A DNA stretch of 64,000 nucleotides from an uncultured Flavobacteriaceae bacterium (GTDB lineage Bacteria > Bacteroidota > Bacteroidia > Flavobacteriales > Flavobacteriaceae). Both the position numbers and the translations under genes were made by a program. The stretch spans positions 1-64,000 of the forward strand of contig CAJXUB010000006.1 of the NCBI GenBank assembly GCA_913061125.1. Reading direction: 5' to 3'. This document shows positions 36,985-45,308 of this stretch, in pieces (the stretch's first letter is position 1; every line of letters begins with the position of its first letter). The notes below the pieces were generated by a model. It made no database searches and was not told the DNA's origin. It saw only the letters and a list, made by a program, of their open reading frames with translations.

Positions 36985-37341
36985 TTAATCAATAAAGTCT
37001 TGCTCCAGAAAATAGTTTACAATGGCTTGCTTCATTAAAAGGGCTTGTTCTCCAGCTTTGAGATTTGGGAGCTCGGTCTTGGCGGTGTAATGAGGCCACC
37101 CGTCTTCATCAATAAAATCTAAAGCATAATAGCCGTACGGCATTAAGAGTCGGCAAATGGCAATGTGCATCAGATTGATTTTTTCATCTTTTTTAAAACT
37201 TCTATGCAGTTGCCCTAATTCTTGAACTCCGATGAGATAAATGATACCGTCCAAGTCCAAGTGCTCTCCATCCGAAAATTGCGCAGAAATCTTTTCCACA
37301 ACCGTAGCCCAGCGTTTTTTAAGTGCGTCGTCTTTAACCAT
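36985..37341 (-). CDS. conserved hypothetical protein
   Basis: 118 residues, no family assigned. It is soluble and slightly acidic, with no signal peptide. The pattern looks mostly helical, with a segment DLDGIIYLIGVQELGQLHRSFKKDEKINLMHIAICRLL near the middle. Similar small proteins occur in Bacteroidota. The ATG at 37341 lies 60 nt from the divergent CvpA-like gene, and pheS follows 33 nt downstream. Confidence 0.7.
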   Translation of the reverse strand: MVKDDALKKRWATVVEKISAQFSDGEHLDLDGIIYLIGVQELGQLHRSFKKDEKINLMHIAICRLLMPYGYYALDFIDEDGWPHYTAKTELPNLKAGEQALLMKQAIVNYFLEQDFID

Positions 37342-37344
37342 AAT

Positions 37345-37352
37345 TAATTTTG
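37345..37352 (+). promoter_or_regulatory. possible -7 element for the CvpA-family gene
   Basis: TAATTTTG is a perfect TAnnTTTG match 49 nt before the CvpA-family ATG. No clear TTTG lies about 20 nt upstream. Confidence 0.35.
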
Positions 37353-37401
37353 TAAATTTACTTCGTAATCTGCCACCAGAGAAATTTTAAACGCATTATT
37401 T

Positions 37402-37914
37402 ATGCCCGTAATTGACATCATTTTAGCCGCTTTGATTGTGTATGGTATCATCAGAGGCCTTTCGAGGGGTCTTTTTGTAGAGATTGCAGGGCTGTTAGCT
37501 CTAGTGTTGGGGGTGTATGGTGCCGCACATTTCAGCACTTATGCTGCAGAATTCTTAACAGAACATGTCGATTGGCAAGAAAACACCATCAATATTTCGG
37601 CCTTTGTGATAACATTTATTGTTATTGTGCTTGCCATTTCACTAGCGGGTAAAGCGCTTACTAAACTGGCAAGTTTTGTGTTTTTAGGACTTCTTAATAA
37701 GATTCTGGGCGGCCTTTTTGGCGGGGCAAAAATTGCCCTAATCATCTCTGTTGTTCTAATGTTAATTAGCAAGATTCATTTAACCAAAATGCTTATTTCG
37801 GAGGAAGATCAAAATAAATCCATTTTGTACGAACCGGTTCGTCAGTTAGCACCATTAATTGTCCCTAATGTATTGGATATTGGCGAGGATTTGAAACCGT
37901 CAAAAACGGAGTAA
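37402..37914 (+). CDS. CvpA-family inner membrane protein
   Basis: 170 residues with about four hydrophobic segments, beginning IDIILAALIVYGIIRGLSRGLFVEIAGLLALVLGVYGA, the CvpA pattern. In E. coli CvpA is linked to colicin V production and bile or envelope stress; the molecular role is not settled. It converges with a SulP transporter after 13 nt. Confidence 0.85.
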   Translation: MPVIDIILAALIVYGIIRGLSRGLFVEIAGLLALVLGVYGAAHFSTYAAEFLTEHVDWQENTINISAFVITFIVIVLAISLAGKALTKLASFVFLGLLNKILGGLFGGAKIALIISVVLMLISKIHLTKMLISEEDQNKSILYEPVRQLAPLIVPNVLDIGEDLKPSKTE

Positions 37915-37927
37915 AATACAGACCTGC

Positions 37928-39808
37928 CTAATCTTCTCTAATTGTCCCTTTTTTCTTTTGTTCTAAATTTGAAATCGCTTTTAGGTAATCCTTGAACGTC
38001 TTAAATACCCGGTCCTCTGGGATAAATCCAGGGATAATATCGATACGCTCCATCATGAATCGAGGCTGGTCCAATACCCCGACAAGAACAACGTTTATTC
38101 CTTTTGCTTTTAAATCTTGAAGCACATCTTCCATAACATACAACCCGGTTTGATCCATGTATTGCATTCGGCTTAATCGAATGACTACTGTTTTTGCATG
38201 TTCTGGGATTTGTTTGTAAAGTTGTTGAAACTCTGCGGTGTATCCAAAAAACAAAGGGCCTTTAATGTGTTTTATAAACACCTCGTCTTTGAGGGTTTTT
38301 GGGAATCCCATTTCGTCTGGCCACGCTTCTTCTTTGAGGGGTTCCAGGTTTGATCGTTTTGCTGTAAGATCACCGATGAGTTTCATAAACATTAAACAAG
38401 AGATCAATAGCCCGATTCCTACCGCAAAAATGAGATCCCAAAACGTTGAAAGCAGCAAAACAGTTACCATAATCAACACCTCAGAACTTACTTTGAGGGG
38501 ACCAATTTTCAGATCTTTTGGAAGAATTGGAATGGCTCGAAGTCCTTTGTAATCCATCACACCAATCCCTACGGTAATAAGAATTCCAGAGAGTACAGCG
38601 GCTGGGATTTTAGAGGCGATTGGTCCTAAAGCCAACAGAATAAAGAGCAGCAATAATCCTGCAATCATCCCTGAGAGGCGTGTTTTCCCACCAGCATTGA
38701 TGTTGACCACCGTTCGTATTGTAGCGCCAGCCCCAGGAATGCCTCCAAAAATAGCAGCAATGCTGTTTCCAATACCTTGGCCAACCAATTCTTTATTGGA
38801 GTTGTGTTTTGTTTTGGTCATATTATCGGCCACTATGCTCGTCAACAAAGAGTCTATTGCGCCTAAAAGCGATAGGGTTAAAGCGGTAAGGATATAGGGG
38901 CTAAAAGTCTTGAAACTAAAACTGGAAAATATCTGAAGCTGAGGAACAGGCAGGCCCTCTGGAATTTTTTCAATAGGAACATAATCCAACCCAAAAGCTA
39001 CCGCTATCCCAGACATGACAACAAGGGCTACAAGAGTACTGGGAACCGCTTTAGAAATTCGCTTAAAACCATATATTATGATAATTGTCCCGAGCGATAA
39101 TAACAACTCCAGTAAATTAATATTTTGTAAAGCCCGAGGTAAGATTTTTAGCGCACCCATTGTCCCAGAAGCTTCCTTTGCCGCGAGGGTTTTGGATTCT
39201 TTAAGGATGTCCTCTTCGGAGATTTTGCTTGCCCTAGAAATGGTTTCTTTAAAATCTTCCAACACCAAAACGCCCTCTCCAGCTTCCTCCTTCAAAATAT
39301 TTTTTAAAATAATCTCCTCTGCCTGGACTTTAAATTGCGCGACATATTCAGTATCGTTTTTCGGATTATACCCTAGAGAGGGTAGAATTTGAGTCAATAA
39401 TATGATAACTCCTATAGCCGTCATAAAACCTGAAACGACGGGATATGGAATGTATTTTATATATTTTCCAAGCCCTAAAAAACCCAGCCCAATTTGAAGT
39501 AGTCCGGCCAGTAAAAAAATGAGCAGAATCGAAGGCAAAGCTTTGTTTACATCGCCATCGTTTGCAGCAACAATTCCGGCGATGATTACCATGCTCACAG
39601 CGGTCATGGGGGCTGTCGGTCCAGAGATTTGCGTGTTGGTTCCACCAAAAAGTGCAGCAAAGAAGCTTATAAAAATGGCACCGTAAAGCCCAGCACTAGG
39701 GCCAAGGCCGGACGACACCCCAAAAGCCAAGGCGAGTGGCAAAGCAACGATACCTGCTGTAATACCCCCAAAGGCATCACCTTTTATGTTAGAAAATAAT
39801 TTGTTCAT
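37928..39808 (-). CDS. SulP-family anion transporter with STAS domain
   Basis: 626 residues from ATG 39808 (MNKLFSNIKGD); a longer reading from 39868 is less likely because the extra 20 residues are unlike SulP N-termini. The membrane domain starts GGITAGIVALPLALAFGVSSGLGPSAG, with the substrate-site block GTNTQISGPTAPMTAVS, and the C-terminal STAS domain is near 520-615 (VVIRLSRMQYMDQTGLYVMEDVL). An insertion of about 60 polar residues (near 150-220) lies between membrane helices. Bicarbonate or sulfate are candidate substrates; neither is shown. It sits 117 nt downstream of batE and is probably its own unit. Confidence 0.9.
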   Translation of the reverse strand: MNKLFSNIKGDAFGGITAGIVALPLALAFGVSSGLGPSAGLYGAIFISFFAALFGGTNTQISGPTAPMTAVSMVIIAGIVAANDGDVNKALPSILLIFLLAGLLQIGLGFLGLGKYIKYIPYPVVSGFMTAIGVIILLTQILPSLGYNPKNDTEYVAQFKVQAEEIILKNILKEEAGEGVLVLEDFKETISRASKISEEDILKESKTLAAKEASGTMGALKILPRALQNINLLELLLSLGTIIIIYGFKRISKAVPSTLVALVVMSGIAVAFGLDYVPIEKIPEGLPVPQLQIFSSFSFKTFSPYILTALTLSLLGAIDSLLTSIVADNMTKTKHNSNKELVGQGIGNSIAAIFGGIPGAGATIRTVVNINAGGKTRLSGMIAGLLLLFILLALGPIASKIPAAVLSGILITVGIGVMDYKGLRAIPILPKDLKIGPLKVSSEVLIMVTVLLLSTFWDLIFAVGIGLLISCLMFMKLIGDLTAKRSNLEPLKEEAWPDEMGFPKTLKDEVFIKHIKGPLFFGYTAEFQQLYKQIPEHAKTVVIRLSRMQYMDQTGLYVMEDVLQDLKAKGINVVLVGVLDQPRFMMERIDIIPGFIPEDRVFKTFKDYLKAISNLEQKKKGTIRED

Positions 39809-39925
39809 TTTTAAAACAGTAGAGTTATACAAAAAGATTTTTCGTCGTATGACCGAAAGGCCAAACATGTTATATCTAGAAGTTACTACTAATTTTAAAA
39901 AATAAAAACGAAAAAAAAATTAAGC

Positions 39926-40672
39926 TTATAAGCTCTTGAATGTGCTGTTGGGCAACCACCCTGTTTTGCCGTCCTTAAGCTGAATTTTAGTCCAAGAATC
40001 CTGAAAAACTTCTATCAGTTGTACCTTCGTACCCTCGTGAAGTAAAAACACAGTGTCACTTTTCAGGTTGGGCTCAGACTTAAGCGCTATCTCTTTTGAG
40101 AACACAATACCATGTTTTAGGTTCTGTTCAAGGTCAATTTTTTTGGTCATTAATCCAAAAGAAACTAACATAACAACCAAAACCAAGCCTTCTAAAACAA
40201 AAAACAAGCGTTTTAGTTTAGTCTTTTTTGTCAAATAATAAGCGATAAAAAATAAAACAAAAAACAACATTAAAACAACACAAACCATCGCCCACTGATT
40301 CCCGCTAAACCAACTTAACATCGTATTTGTAAGCTTTACCAGTCCAGGTGTTGGAAGGTCACCGATAGTGTCTATGGTCATTTTTTTTGCAAAGCGGAGG
40401 TTGTTCAAAATGTCCGAATCGTTGGGGTTTAAAAGAAGCGCTTTTTCGTAGTAATAGATGCTAGGCGCTACCTCATTGAGCTTGTAGTAGCAATTGGCCA
40501 AATTGAAATACAACTCTGAACTGTGCTTTTGGTTATCTAAGATTTGTTCGTACTTAGAAATAGCCGCATTGTAATCTCCGCTATTGTAGAGTGCATTGCC
40601 TTGCTCAAATGAGGTGTTTTGAGCATGGACGATACTTCCAAGTAACCAAACGACTAAACTTATTTTTTTCAT
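39926..40672 (-). CDS. batE: BatE: TPR and SH3-like domain protein
   Basis: 248 residues with a signal peptide (to about AQNTS). Two or three TPR motifs follow (SFEQGNALYNSGDYNAAISKYEQIL, SELYFNLANCYYKLNEV), then two membrane segments (near 128-150 and 160-178) and a C-terminal SH3-like part (ALKSEPNLKSDTVFLLHEGTKVQLIE...TGWLP). This is the last gene of the Bat cluster, starting 1 nt after batD ends. TPRs suggest it holds other Bat proteins at the membrane. Confidence 0.85.
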   Translation of the reverse strand: MKKISLVVWLLGSIVHAQNTSFEQGNALYNSGDYNAAISKYEQILDNQKHSSELYFNLANCYYKLNEVAPSIYYYEKALLLNPNDSDILNNLRFAKKMTIDTIGDLPTPGLVKLTNTMLSWFSGNQWAMVCVVLMLFFVLFFIAYYLTKKTKLKRLFFVLEGLVLVVMLVSFGLMTKKIDLEQNLKHGIVFSKEIALKSEPNLKSDTVFLLHEGTKVQLIEVFQDSWTKIQLKDGKTGWLPNSTFKSL

Positions 40673-40673
40673 A

Positions 40674-42431
40674 TCATTTTAGTTGTTTATCTAAAGCGCT
40701 AATTGCTAGAGAAGCAGCAGAATAGTCGCGTTTCATATCGGCTGTATCTAAGGGGGTATATCGTGCAAGTTCGCACGATTGTAACACCCCTAAAAAGGTT
40801 TCTATATCGGATTGAAAAACGCCTCTATTTTTAAGCAATTCTAGAATTTTATCTTTGCTAATTTCGCTTGTTTCGAGTTTTAATTTTGCTTTTAGATATT
40901 TGTGTAGTGCTCGATCCAAAGCTTCGTAAAACTCGTCTTTTGCGCCAATTCTTGACTTGGCCTCTCCAAGGTATTTTAGGGCTAATTTGTTGTTTTGTTT
41001 GATTTTATTTCCTTCAACATCCAATGCCCTATCACGACGCTTTTTTGTAACGATAATCGTCAGAGGAATAAGTAAAAGGGGCCCCAAAAATAACACCCAA
41101 AATAATCCACTTCCATGAAAGGGCTTCTTTTGTATTGGAACGAATGTCGTTTCTGTTTTAAACGAAGAAAATTGCTCAGAAGCAGTATTTCTATTTGTGT
41201 TGTAATCAGAACTACTTTCTGGTGCCACACTAGAAACCGTGGGGTCTGCCGCGACAGAGACTATAATTTGATTCGACGGAATGGTTTTGTAAGATTTTGA
41301 TTCAAGATCAAAGTATGAAAAAGAAACGGAAGGGATTGGGTATTGGCCTTTCTCGTTAGGAACAACAGTATAATTGTCGGAAATAGAACCCCGCATTCCA
41401 GAAAGCTGCGTCGCGATGTTTTCTTTGTGTTCTGGCTCATAAACTTCAAGTGTAGCAGGAAGGCTTGGCTTTGGAATTTCAAAGAGTTTAAGATTTCCTT
41501 TGCCAGAAACTTCAAGGCGCAGGGTAAATGCTTCGGAAGCGATCATACTATTTTTGGACGTCACAACATTAAAATCAAATTTCCCAACAGCCCCAGAAAA
41601 GTCAGCGGGTTTATTTTTTTCGGGTAGGGGTTTAACATTAATTGTTCGGCGTCCTGCAGTTACGGTTCGGCTGGTTGTTGTCGTTGTTAGTCGACCAAAA
41701 ATATCCCTTCGATTTGATGGAACCTCAACGCTAACGTCCAGCGTTAACGGTTCGATAACAAGCTTTCCTGTTTTTTGGGGAAATAAAACCGCTTTTTTAA
41801 GAACCACATAGCGGTAATTTTCGCCTTTATATTGCCCTTCTTTCACACTGAGACCCTTAACTTCAATGTTTTGACTCCAGAAATCATTGTACCTAGGCGT
41901 ATCAATTTCCGACCAGTTTCGAACCCCTGTATTCTCGGCCACGTAAAGTTTATATACCACAGAAATGGCTTCATTCAAGTAGGGATTTGTTTTAGAAACC
42001 TCTGCAACAAGGTGTATACTTTCTGAAGCGATATAGCTTGGGTCATTGGGGTCCTTTGGAATATCAACAGCAGCTGTGACTGTTATTTTAATGGGGGAGG
42101 TTTTGTAAATTTCTCCATCAATTTCAATGGTGGATTGACCTATAGTAAACACCCCTCTTTTTTTTGGAGCAAGAAAATAGGTATAACTTTTTGAAAAAGA
42201 ACGAACACCATTAATCCACGAGTTGTTTATGGATTGGCTGGGTCCGCCAACGACTTTAAAATTGACAAAATCAGGAGGAGAAAAGTTATCTCCATCTTGA
42301 TTCATCACAAAATCGATGCGCAACCTCTCGTTGACCCCCAGTGTTGTTTTACTGGGTTTCGCCTCAAAGCTAATTTGTCCAAAAACAGCGTTGACGGTAA
42401 ATAATAGGACCAAAAACCATTGCGTTTTCAT
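40674..42431 (-). CDS. batD: BatD: beta-rich envelope protein
   Basis: 585 residues. A signal peptide (LVLLFTVNAVFGQ) precedes repeated immunoglobulin-like beta segments across residues 20-420. A transmembrane helix lies near 445-465 (GLFWVLFLGPLLLIPLTIIVT), with a cytoplasmic helical tail. The pattern is that of the BatD 'oxygen tolerance' family. Most of the chain should lie in the periplasm. It is 4 nt downstream of batC. Confidence 0.88.
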   Translation of the reverse strand: MKTQWFLVLLFTVNAVFGQISFEAKPSKTTLGVNERLRIDFVMNQDGDNFSPPDFVNFKVVGGPSQSINNSWINGVRSFSKSYTYFLAPKKRGVFTIGQSTIEIDGEIYKTSPIKITVTAAVDIPKDPNDPSYIASESIHLVAEVSKTNPYLNEAISVVYKLYVAENTGVRNWSEIDTPRYNDFWSQNIEVKGLSVKEGQYKGENYRYVVLKKAVLFPQKTGKLVIEPLTLDVSVEVPSNRRDIFGRLTTTTTSRTVTAGRRTINVKPLPEKNKPADFSGAVGKFDFNVVTSKNSMIASEAFTLRLEVSGKGNLKLFEIPKPSLPATLEVYEPEHKENIATQLSGMRGSISDNYTVVPNEKGQYPIPSVSFSYFDLESKSYKTIPSNQIIVSVAADPTVSSVAPESSSDYNTNRNTASEQFSSFKTETTFVPIQKKPFHGSGLFWVLFLGPLLLIPLTIIVTKKRRDRALDVEGNKIKQNNKLALKYLGEAKSRIGAKDEFYEALDRALHKYLKAKLKLETSEISKDKILELLKNRGVFQSDIETFLGVLQSCELARYTPLDTADMKRDYSAASLAISALDKQLK

Positions 42432-42435
42432 AGGG

Positions 42436-43284
42436 CTACCAGTCTTTATCAGTTTTAGTTGTTGCGCCCTTCACTTTTGAGGCATTCATTTTCTTTTGCA
42501 CTTTTTTCTCCTCATTATTCATAGCTTCTAAAAGATTTTTGACTTGTTGAGGCGACATTTTACCCTGTTGAGGTTGGTTTTTTGTATTGGGTTTCTTTTG
42601 GTCGCCGTCGTTATTTTTTGGATTCCCTTTATCATCTTTCTCATCCCCGTCCTTGTTTTTGTCCTGCTTATCGTCGCCCTGTTCTTTATTTTTTTGATCT
42701 TGATCTTGTTGTTTATCGCTATCTTTTTTCTCGTCGTTGTTTTGATCCTGATTTTGTTCTTTGTCTTGATCTTCGTCTTTTCCACCCCCACCTTGTTCTT
42801 TAGCACACTCTTGGGCCAAAGCCAAATTATAACGTGTTTCGTCGTCCTTAGGATTATTTCTTAGCGCATTTTTATACGCCTCTACAGCTTTTTTACAATC
42901 GTTATTTTGCATTAGAGTATTCCCGATGTTGTGAAAAGCGCGGTGCTTTTCTTCCTTATTTCCATTTTTGGCCGCCTCGGTGAGGCGCAAAAGGGCTTCA
43001 TCAAACAACTCTGAATTGTAGTAGGCGTGTCCCAGGTTGTAAGCTCCTTTGGCATTGGTTGGTTTTTCAGAAAGAGCCCTTCGGTAGATTTTTTCAGCTT
43101 CAGAAAAAGACTCTTCAACTACCGAGTTTGCTTCAAAAACCAATCGGTTCGATGTGGCTCCGTTCTCATCCTCCACTTGAGCACCTAGCGGTACTACCCA
43201 CAAAATAAAAATCACTGAAAAAATACAACGAAACGATAGGATGATATGTTTTGGGATAGCTTTCACGATTTCAAAAATTCTCAT
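42436..43284 (-). CDS. batC: BatC: TPR protein with charged low-complexity tail
   Basis: 282 residues. An N-terminal membrane or signal segment (16-36) is followed by TPRs (about 58-160: GAYNLGHAYYNSELFDEALLRL, HNIGNTLMQNNDCKKAVEAY). From about 168 comes an extreme Lys/Asp/Gln/Asn-rich stretch (EDQDKEQNQDQNNDEKKDSDK...), ending in a short helix NLLEAMNNEEKKVQKKM that recurs in BatC proteins. Its first 14 nt overlap the end of batB. Confidence 0.85.
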   Translation of the reverse strand: MRIFEIVKAIPKHIILSFRCIFSVIFILWVVPLGAQVEDENGATSNRLVFEANSVVEESFSEAEKIYRRALSEKPTNAKGAYNLGHAYYNSELFDEALLRLTEAAKNGNKEEKHRAFHNIGNTLMQNNDCKKAVEAYKNALRNNPKDDETRYNLALAQECAKEQGGGGKDEDQDKEQNQDQNNDEKKDSDKQQDQDQKNKEQGDDKQDKNKDGDEKDDKGNPKNNDGDQKKPNTKNQPQQGKMSPQQVKNLLEAMNNEEKKVQKKMNASKVKGATTKTDKDW

Positions 43285-44308
43285 TAAACAGGTTAAGCCG
43301 TTTCAACCAAGCTGTTTTTCGCTCCAAGAAGAATACATCCAAAATTAAAAAGAAAAGCCCTAATCCCAAAAACCATTGGAATTGGTCTTTAAAATCGGCA
43401 AATTCTTTGGCTTCAAACTCTTTTTTGTCCATTTTTTGAAGAATATTAGAAACAGATTTCACAACATCTTGAGTGTTTTTGCCATCAATAAACATTCCAT
43501 TTCCGTTGTTGGCAATGTCAATTAAGGTTTCTTTGTCAAGTTTTGTTATAACAACCCCCTCATTACTGTCTTTCTTATAGCGCAAGGTGATGCCGTTGCG
43601 TTTAATGGGAATCGGCCCTCCTTTTTCTGTACCAACGCCAATTGTAAAGATTTTAATTCCCTCTTGGGCGGCTTCTTTTGCCACGTCTGTGCTTGCATCG
43701 TTGTGGTCTTCACCGTCCGACAGAATAATTAGCACGCGGTTGGTTTGCTCATTGTCATTGTAGTATGATTTCGATAGATTAATGGCCTCATCAATTGCGG
43801 TTCCTTGAGAGGACAGTATGTCGGTATTCATGTTTTGAAGAAACATTTTTGCAGCCCCATAGTCCGTCGTGATGGGCAGTTGTGGAATCGCTTTGCCAGC
43901 ATACGCAATGATTCCAACGCGGTCACTTACCAAAGTGTTTATGATCTGGTTGGTCAGTTGTTTTGCTTTATCTAATCGGGATGGAGCCATATCCTCGGCC
44001 AGCATGCTTTTCGAAACGTCCAGAGCAAAAACAATGTCCACACCCTCTCTTTTAACGGTTTCCAATTTGGTTCCAATTTTGGGATTAACAAGAGCTACAA
44101 CAAAACATGAGACAGCCAATGCGATTGTAATTAATTTTAATACCGATTTAAAAAAAGATTGATCGGGGCTAAGGCGCTTCAGCAGTTCAGAATCCGAAAA
44201 CTCTCGTTTGGTTTTAAGCTTCCAAATTTGAGCCCAAGAAAACACGAGCACTAACCCAAAAATTAGCAACAACAACCAAAACCATTTATGTTCTTCAAGT
44301 TGATACAT
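43271..44308 (-). CDS. batB: BatB: von Willebrand factor A membrane protein
   Basis: 345 residues from ATG 44308, 1 nt after the batA stop; the upstream ATG at 44353 lies inside batA. An N-terminal hydrophobic pair (near 8-25 and 50-75) precedes a VWA domain with the MIDAS motif FALDVSKSMLAEDM, and a C-terminal membrane helix (WFLGLGLFFLILDVFFLE) follows. Metal-dependent protein binding is expected for such domains. It pairs with BatA. Confidence 0.9.
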   Translation of the reverse strand: MYQLEEHKWFWLLLLIFGLVLVFSWAQIWKLKTKREFSDSELLKRLSPDQSFFKSVLKLITIALAVSCFVVALVNPKIGTKLETVKREGVDIVFALDVSKSMLAEDMAPSRLDKAKQLTNQIINTLVSDRVGIIAYAGKAIPQLPITTDYGAAKMFLQNMNTDILSSQGTAIDEAINLSKSYYNDNEQTNRVLIILSDGEDHNDASTDVAKEAAQEGIKIFTIGVGTEKGGPIPIKRNGITLRYKKDSNEGVVITKLDKETLIDIANNGNGMFIDGKNTQDVVKSVSNILQKMDKKEFEAKEFADFKDQFQWFLGLGLFFLILDVFFLERKTAWLKRLNLFNENF

Positions 44309-44309
44309 C

Positions 44310-45308
44310 TTATATAAAACTTCTAAATAATGTATGGCGAAGTAAAAATTCAACCCCCAAAAGACCTAGGGCCAAAAGAACAAGAGGGCGAAATTTTTCT
44401 TCATAATTATAAAACTTAAATTCTTCTATTTCGGTTTTTTCCAAGCTATCAATTTCATCGTAGATGGCCTCCAGCTTTTCGTTATTGGTTGCTCTAAAGT
44501 ATTGGCCTCCAGTTTCTTTTGCAATATCTTTAAGAAGTTTTTCATCAATTTCAACTTGTGTTCTGGCATATTGAAAAGCACCATTATTGATGGCCACAGG
44601 CGAGAGCGCCATGCCGTTACTGCCCAGGCCTATGGTGTAAGTTTTTATGCCGTACTCTACGGCCAATTCACTGGCTGTTTTGGGGTCGATAAAACCCGAA
44701 TTATTGACACCATCCGTCAGCAGGATGATTATTTTGCTTTTGGCTTTACTGTCTTTGATTCTATTTACCGCCGTTGCAAGTCCCATTCCAATGGCCGTTC
44801 CACCCGTAATAATCGTGTTGTATTTGATCTCCTTAAGAGATCTTAGAGTAATGGCCTTATCGCTTGTGATGGGTGTTCTGGTATAGCTTTCGCCAGCATA
44901 TTCTACCAGGCCAATTCGATCATTTGGCCGCCTATTGATAAATTTACTGGCCACAGTTTTGAGTGCTTCGAGTCTGTTGGGTTTAAGGTCTTTGGCCAGC
45001 ATGCTTGCCGAAACATCGATCGCCATCACGATATCGATACCACGGGTTGTTTTTGTCTTTGAAGAGACATCTACCGTTTGAGGCCGAGCCAACGCTGTAA
45101 TGATTAGAGCTATGGCCAATAATCTAAGACCAAACAGACCATGCTTGAGGTAGGCCCAAATGTTATTCTGCCCGAAACTTTCAACGTTTGACACCTTTAA
45201 ATCTGCCGATGCTTTTTTGTGGTTAAATCCATACCAAGCAACCAAAACCGGTATTACCAGCAATAACCAGAAAAATATTTTATGTGTAAATTCTATCCCC
45301 TCAAACAT
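44310..45308 (-). CDS. batA: BatA: von Willebrand factor A membrane protein
   Basis: 332 residues. Two N-terminal hydrophobic segments (about 10-25 and 55-75) precede a VWA domain with MIDAS residues in VMAIDVSASMLAKDL; a C-terminal segment (PLVLLALGLLGVEFLL) follows. It shares layout with batB, so the two are ancient duplicates. Start and stop are tight against its neighbours (overlap of 1 nt upstream, 1-nt gap downstream). Confidence 0.9.
   Translation of the reverse strand: MFEGIEFTHKIFFWLLLVIPVLVAWYGFNHKKASADLKVSNVESFGQNNIWAYLKHGLFGLRLLAIALIITALARPQTVDVSSKTKTTRGIDIVMAIDVSASMLAKDLKPNRLEALKTVASKFINRRPNDRIGLVEYAGESYTRTPITSDKAITLRSLKEIKYNTIITGGTAIGMGLATAVNRIKDSKAKSKIIILLTDGVNNSGFIDPKTASELAVEYGIKTYTIGLGSNGMALSPVAINNGAFQYARTQVEIDEKLLKDIAKETGGQYFRATNNEKLEAIYDEIDSLEKTEIEEFKFYNYEEKFRPLVLLALGLLGVEFLLRHTLFRSFI

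Noticed and set aside
42544-42864. Hydrophobic plus-strand reading frame over batC
   Set aside because: It is the antisense of the Lys/Asp/Gln-rich tract, which by codon complement reads as Leu/Val/Ile/Phe; it has no start signal.
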